From the NCBI GenBank assembly GCA_023433685.1, contig JAEYUD010000177.1, forward strand, positions 1 through 16,404: DNA of 16,404 bases. The letters run 5' to 3'. The notes beneath the pieces are model-generated. The model was not told the origin of the DNA and did not search any database. It saw only the letters and a list, made by a program, of their open reading frames with translations. This document shows positions 14,597 to 16,404 of this stretch, in pieces (the stretch's first letter is position 1; each line of letters starts with the position of its first letter). The position numbers and the translations under genes were made by a program. The DNA is from Bacteroidota bacterium. GTDB taxonomy: Bacteria; Bacteroidota; Ignavibacteria; Ignavibacteriales; Ignavibacteriaceae.

Positions 14597-14617
14597 AAAA
14601 CTTTCAAATTGTTGCCA

Positions 14618-14667
14618 CAAATATACTATATATCGTCACTAATAGCAAAATATTGACGAAATATAGT
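14618..14667 (-). promoter_or_regulatory. AbiE module promoter and inverted-repeat operator
   Basis: On the minus strand, TTG (14648-14646), 20 bases, then TATATTTG (14625-14618) is an excellent Bacteroidota-type promoter. It is embedded in an inverted repeat with 14-bp arms, 14625-14638 and 14654-14667, matching at 13 of 14 positions. The arms begin at the -7 box and reach upstream of the -33, so a bound dimer would block RNA polymerase. This fits antitoxin autoregulation. Confidence 0.6.
14628..14659. repeat. 32-bp direct repeat, promoter-proximal copy
   Basis: Identical to 12758-12789, so the two-gene AbiE module sits between two direct copies about 1.87 kb apart. This copy forms the core of the operator described at 14618-14667. 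Confidence 0.9.
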
Positions 14668-14682
14668 AAGTAAACAATAAAA

Positions 14683-14706
14683 AAGGCTGCCCTTTCAGAC
14701 AGCCTT
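14683..14706 (-). terminator. Intrinsic terminator of the phosphohexomutase gene
   Basis: AAGGCTG (14683-14689) pairs with CAGCCTT (14700-14706). On the minus strand the hairpin is followed by a T run (TTTTATT), 23 bases after the mutase stop codon. Confidence 0.85.
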
Positions 14707-14729
14707 AAATGACAAAGTGTTCTGGAAAT

Positions 14730-16079
14730 CTACAACAGTGAGGTTATCTCAGCGAAATATTTTTCACACAGTTCCACAGCGGCATCATAAGAGGTGGTTT
14801 CTGCGATTACACGGATGATCGGTTCAGTATTCGATTTGCGGAAGTGAACCCAGTGATCGGGGAAGTCGATACGGAGTCCGTCATCGGTGTTTACTTTTTC
14901 ATTTTTGTATTTTTCAACCATCGCGGCGAGCACCTCATCGGGTGATTTGCCGGAAATGTCGATCTTCTTTTTAGCAATCGAGTATTGTGGAAGCGCTTTT
15001 TTAAGATCCGAAAGCTTTCCGCCGTATTCAGCAAGGTGCTGGAGTGTTATAATGGTTCCGACCAGTGAATCCCTCCCATAGTGAAGCGCGGGGTAGATCA
15101 CTCCGCCACTTCCTTCACCGCCGACTATCGCGCCTGTTTCTTTCATCTTCTGCACAACATTAGCCTCACCGACAGGTGATCTGAAAACCTTGCAACCGGC
15201 CTCTGATGCTACATCGTCAACCGTGCGGGTGGTTGAGAGGTTTACCACCACATTCCCCGGGGTTTTCGATAGCACCCATTTTACAACATGCGAAATGGTG
15301 TTCTCTTCGCTGAAAGGCTCACCTTCATCTGTTATCAGCACAAGACGATCGGCGTCGGGATCGACAACGACACCCAGATCAGCGCCGGTCTCTTTCACTT
15401 TTTTCATGGTTTCAACGAGGTTTTCGGGGATCGGCTCTGGCAGTCTTGGAAAGATACCCGTCTTTTCGCAGTTCATTTCGATCACCTCACAACCGAGATC
15501 ACGCAGCAGTTCGGGTATCACATAAACACCGGCACCGTTCACACAATCGGCTACAACTTTAAATTTCTTCGATCTGATCAAATCTTTGTCGATGTATGGC
15601 AGTTCGAGAGCTTTCTGTTTGTGATTCCTGAGCATATCAGCATTAAATGAAGTGTTGCCAATGGCATCCCAGCTTTTCCAGTCGGGGGCTGTTCCGAGAA
15701 ACTTTTTCATTTCATTGTGCTCTTCCGGCGACATGAACTGACCGGTGGTATTCAGCAACTTGAGAGCGTTCCACTCATTCGGGTTATGGCTTGCCGAAAT
15801 GGCGATACCCCCTTGGGCACCCAATGTCTTTACTGCAAATTGCACAGTCGGTGTTGGTACAATTCCGATATCAACCACTTTGATTCCGAGAGCGTTTAGA
15901 GTTCCGGCCGTTACGGCACTGACCATCGCGCCCGTGATACGGGAATCGCGGCCTATTACCACGGTGCCTTTTCCTATCCATTTCGCATAAGCTGATGTAA
16001 AATTAACGAGTGTCTGGGGATCGAGACCATCGCCGACAATCCCCCTTATTCCTGAAATACTGACCATTAGTGTGGGCAT
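14730..16079 (-). CDS. glmM: Phosphoglucosamine mutase/phosphomannomutase
   Basis: 449 residues, the usual length for alpha-D-phosphohexomutases. It interconverts hexose 6- and 1-phosphates (glucosamine or mannose) for cell-envelope precursors. All four domain motifs are present: phosphoserine Ser97 in SASHNP, metal-binding Asp240/242/244 in DPDADR, the sugar loop GEGSGG (321-326) and the phosphate-binding RKSNTEPIIR (414-423). GEGSGG and the overall pattern are closer to archaeal-type GlmM/PMM than to E. coli GlmM, so the substrate, and the gene symbol, remain uncertain. The start is ATG 16079: AAGGAG stands 7 bases before it and homology (MVSISGIRGIVGDGL) begins at once. A frame extending to 16154 only translates the palindromic repeats and is not coding. 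Monocistronic as far as can be seen. Confidence 0.85.
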   Translation of the reverse strand: MPTLMVSISGIRGIVGDGLDPQTLVNFTSAYAKWIGKGTVVIGRDSRITGAMVSAVTAGTLNALGIKVVDIGIVPTPTVQFAVKTLGAQGGIAISASHNPNEWNALKLLNTTGQFMSPEEHNEMKKFLGTAPDWKSWDAIGNTSFNADMLRNHKQKALELPYIDKDLIRSKKFKVVADCVNGAGVYVIPELLRDLGCEVIEMNCEKTGIFPRLPEPIPENLVETMKKVKETGADLGVVVDPDADRLVLITDEGEPFSEENTISHVVKWVLSKTPGNVVVNLSTTRTVDDVASEAGCKVFRSPVGEANVVQKMKETGAIVGGEGSGGVIYPALHYGRDSLVGTIITLQHLAEYGGKLSDLKKALPQYSIAKKKIDISGKSPDEVLAAMVEKYKNEKVNTDDGLRIDFPDHWVHFRKSNTEPIIRVIAETTSYDAAVELCEKYFAEITSLL

Positions 16080-16096
16080 GATGACTCCTTTTTGAG

Positions 16097-16182
16097 AACC
16101 TGAGTGCGCCGCGGCGCATTGAGAACCTGAGAACTCGAGTGCGCCGCGGCGCATTGAGAACCTGAGAACTTAAGAACCTGAG
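16097..16182. repeat. Octamer array (AACCTGAG type) interleaved with two GCCGCGGC palindromes
   Basis: Octamers AACCTGAG (16097-16104, 16124-16131, 16159-16166, 16175-16182), AACTCGAG (16132-16139) and AACTTAAG (16167-16174) are interrupted by two copies of the palindrome TGCGCCGCGGCGCA (16105-16118, 16140-16153). A 34-bp unit is repeated at 16102-16135 and 16137-16170. The array sits right upstream of the glmM Shine-Dalgarno, hence in its leader or promoter. Confidence 0.85.
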
Positions 16183-16325
16183 TGAACCGGGTATCACTGG
16201 TTGTCAATCTCTTTTTGTTTTTCCCGGGTGCTCTTTAATAAATCTTGATTGTTGTTTAAATGAGTTAAATTTTAGAAATTTCGTAATTGAAAAATAAGAA
16301 ACTGTAAACATCTTTCACCTTAAAA
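16183..16325. other. Non-coding spacer between the two octamer arrays
   Basis: AT-rich sequence with no credible gene. On the minus strand TTGACA (revcomp near 16203-16208) resembles a -35 box, but no matching -10 or -7 element follows, so no promoter is called. The glmM promoter most likely lies here. Confidence 0.4.
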
Positions 16326-16404
16326 CTCAAGTTCATAAGTTCATAAGTTCATAAGTTCTCGAGTTCTCAAGTTCTCAAGTTCTCGAGTTCTCAAGTTCAT
16401 ATGT
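16326..16404. repeat. Tandem octamer array (CTCAAGTT/CATAAGTT)
   Basis: Nine head-to-tail 8-bp units, CTCAAGTT, CATAAGTT (x3), CTCGAGTT, CTCAAGTT (x2), CTCGAGTT, CTCAAGTT, run from 16326 to 16397 and probably continue past the window edge. Every unit ends in AGTT. The reverse complement of CTCAAGTT is AACTTGAG, the same family as the array at 16097-16182 in the opposite orientation. Confidence 0.9.

Noticed and set aside
16080..16197. N-terminal extension of the phosphohexomutase and a small upstream open frame
   Set aside because: These translate the octamers and palindromes only; the ribosome site and homology start at 16079.
16326..16404. CRISPR array
   Set aside because: Units are 8 bp and contiguous, with no unique spacers and no cas genes nearby.

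Overview
This window looks like chromosome from a Bacteroidota/Ignavibacteriota/Chlorobiota-lineage bacterium. This is inferred from three TTG-N19/20-TAnnTTTG-type promoters, a Rickettsia-type isocitrate dehydrogenase and the general gene style; no marker gene settles the taxon.

Layout. (a) 1-300: a tRNA with the body of an initiator tRNA but anticodon CTT, preceded by a consensus promoter. Its 3' end and terminator are duplicated 92 bp downstream, and the duplicate carries a GC-rich palindrome. (b) 300-2867: a zinc-ribbon SAM methyltransferase (minus), diverging from isocitrate dehydrogenase icd (plus). (c) 2888-6259, minus: a tightly overlapping operon of secreted M1-family peptidase, YjbR-like protein and PLP aminotransferase. 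(d) 6475-12731, plus: a signalling operon. Its first gene encodes one continuous 1281-residue protein that joins a complete Cu(I) P1B-ATPase to an ethylene-receptor-type, copper-binding membrane domain and a histidine kinase. It is followed directly by an Rcp1-type response regulator and then by a REC-PAS-kinase-REC hybrid broken by a one-base frameshift. (e) 12758-14667, minus: an AbiE-type toxin-antitoxin pair bounded by 32-bp direct repeats. The upstream repeat overlaps the module's own promoter as an inverted-repeat operator. (f) 14683-16404, minus: a phosphoglucosamine/phosphomannomutase with a clear terminator. Its upstream region holds GCCGCGGC palindromes and two arrays of octamers in opposite orientation.

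The main discovery candidate is the copper ATPase-ethylene receptor fusion. In plants the copper ATPase RAN1 supplies copper to the ETR1 ethylene receptor; here both functions are on one polypeptide. Predicted membrane topology fits, because an extra helix between the two parts puts the receptor domain in the ETR1 orientation. The receptor part keeps the copper ligands Cys and His but has changed two polar positions (ETR1 Asp25 and Lys91 equivalents), so it may sense copper or another ligand rather than ethylene. The fused kinase, the adjacent single-domain regulator and the hybrid kinase could form a phosphorelay.
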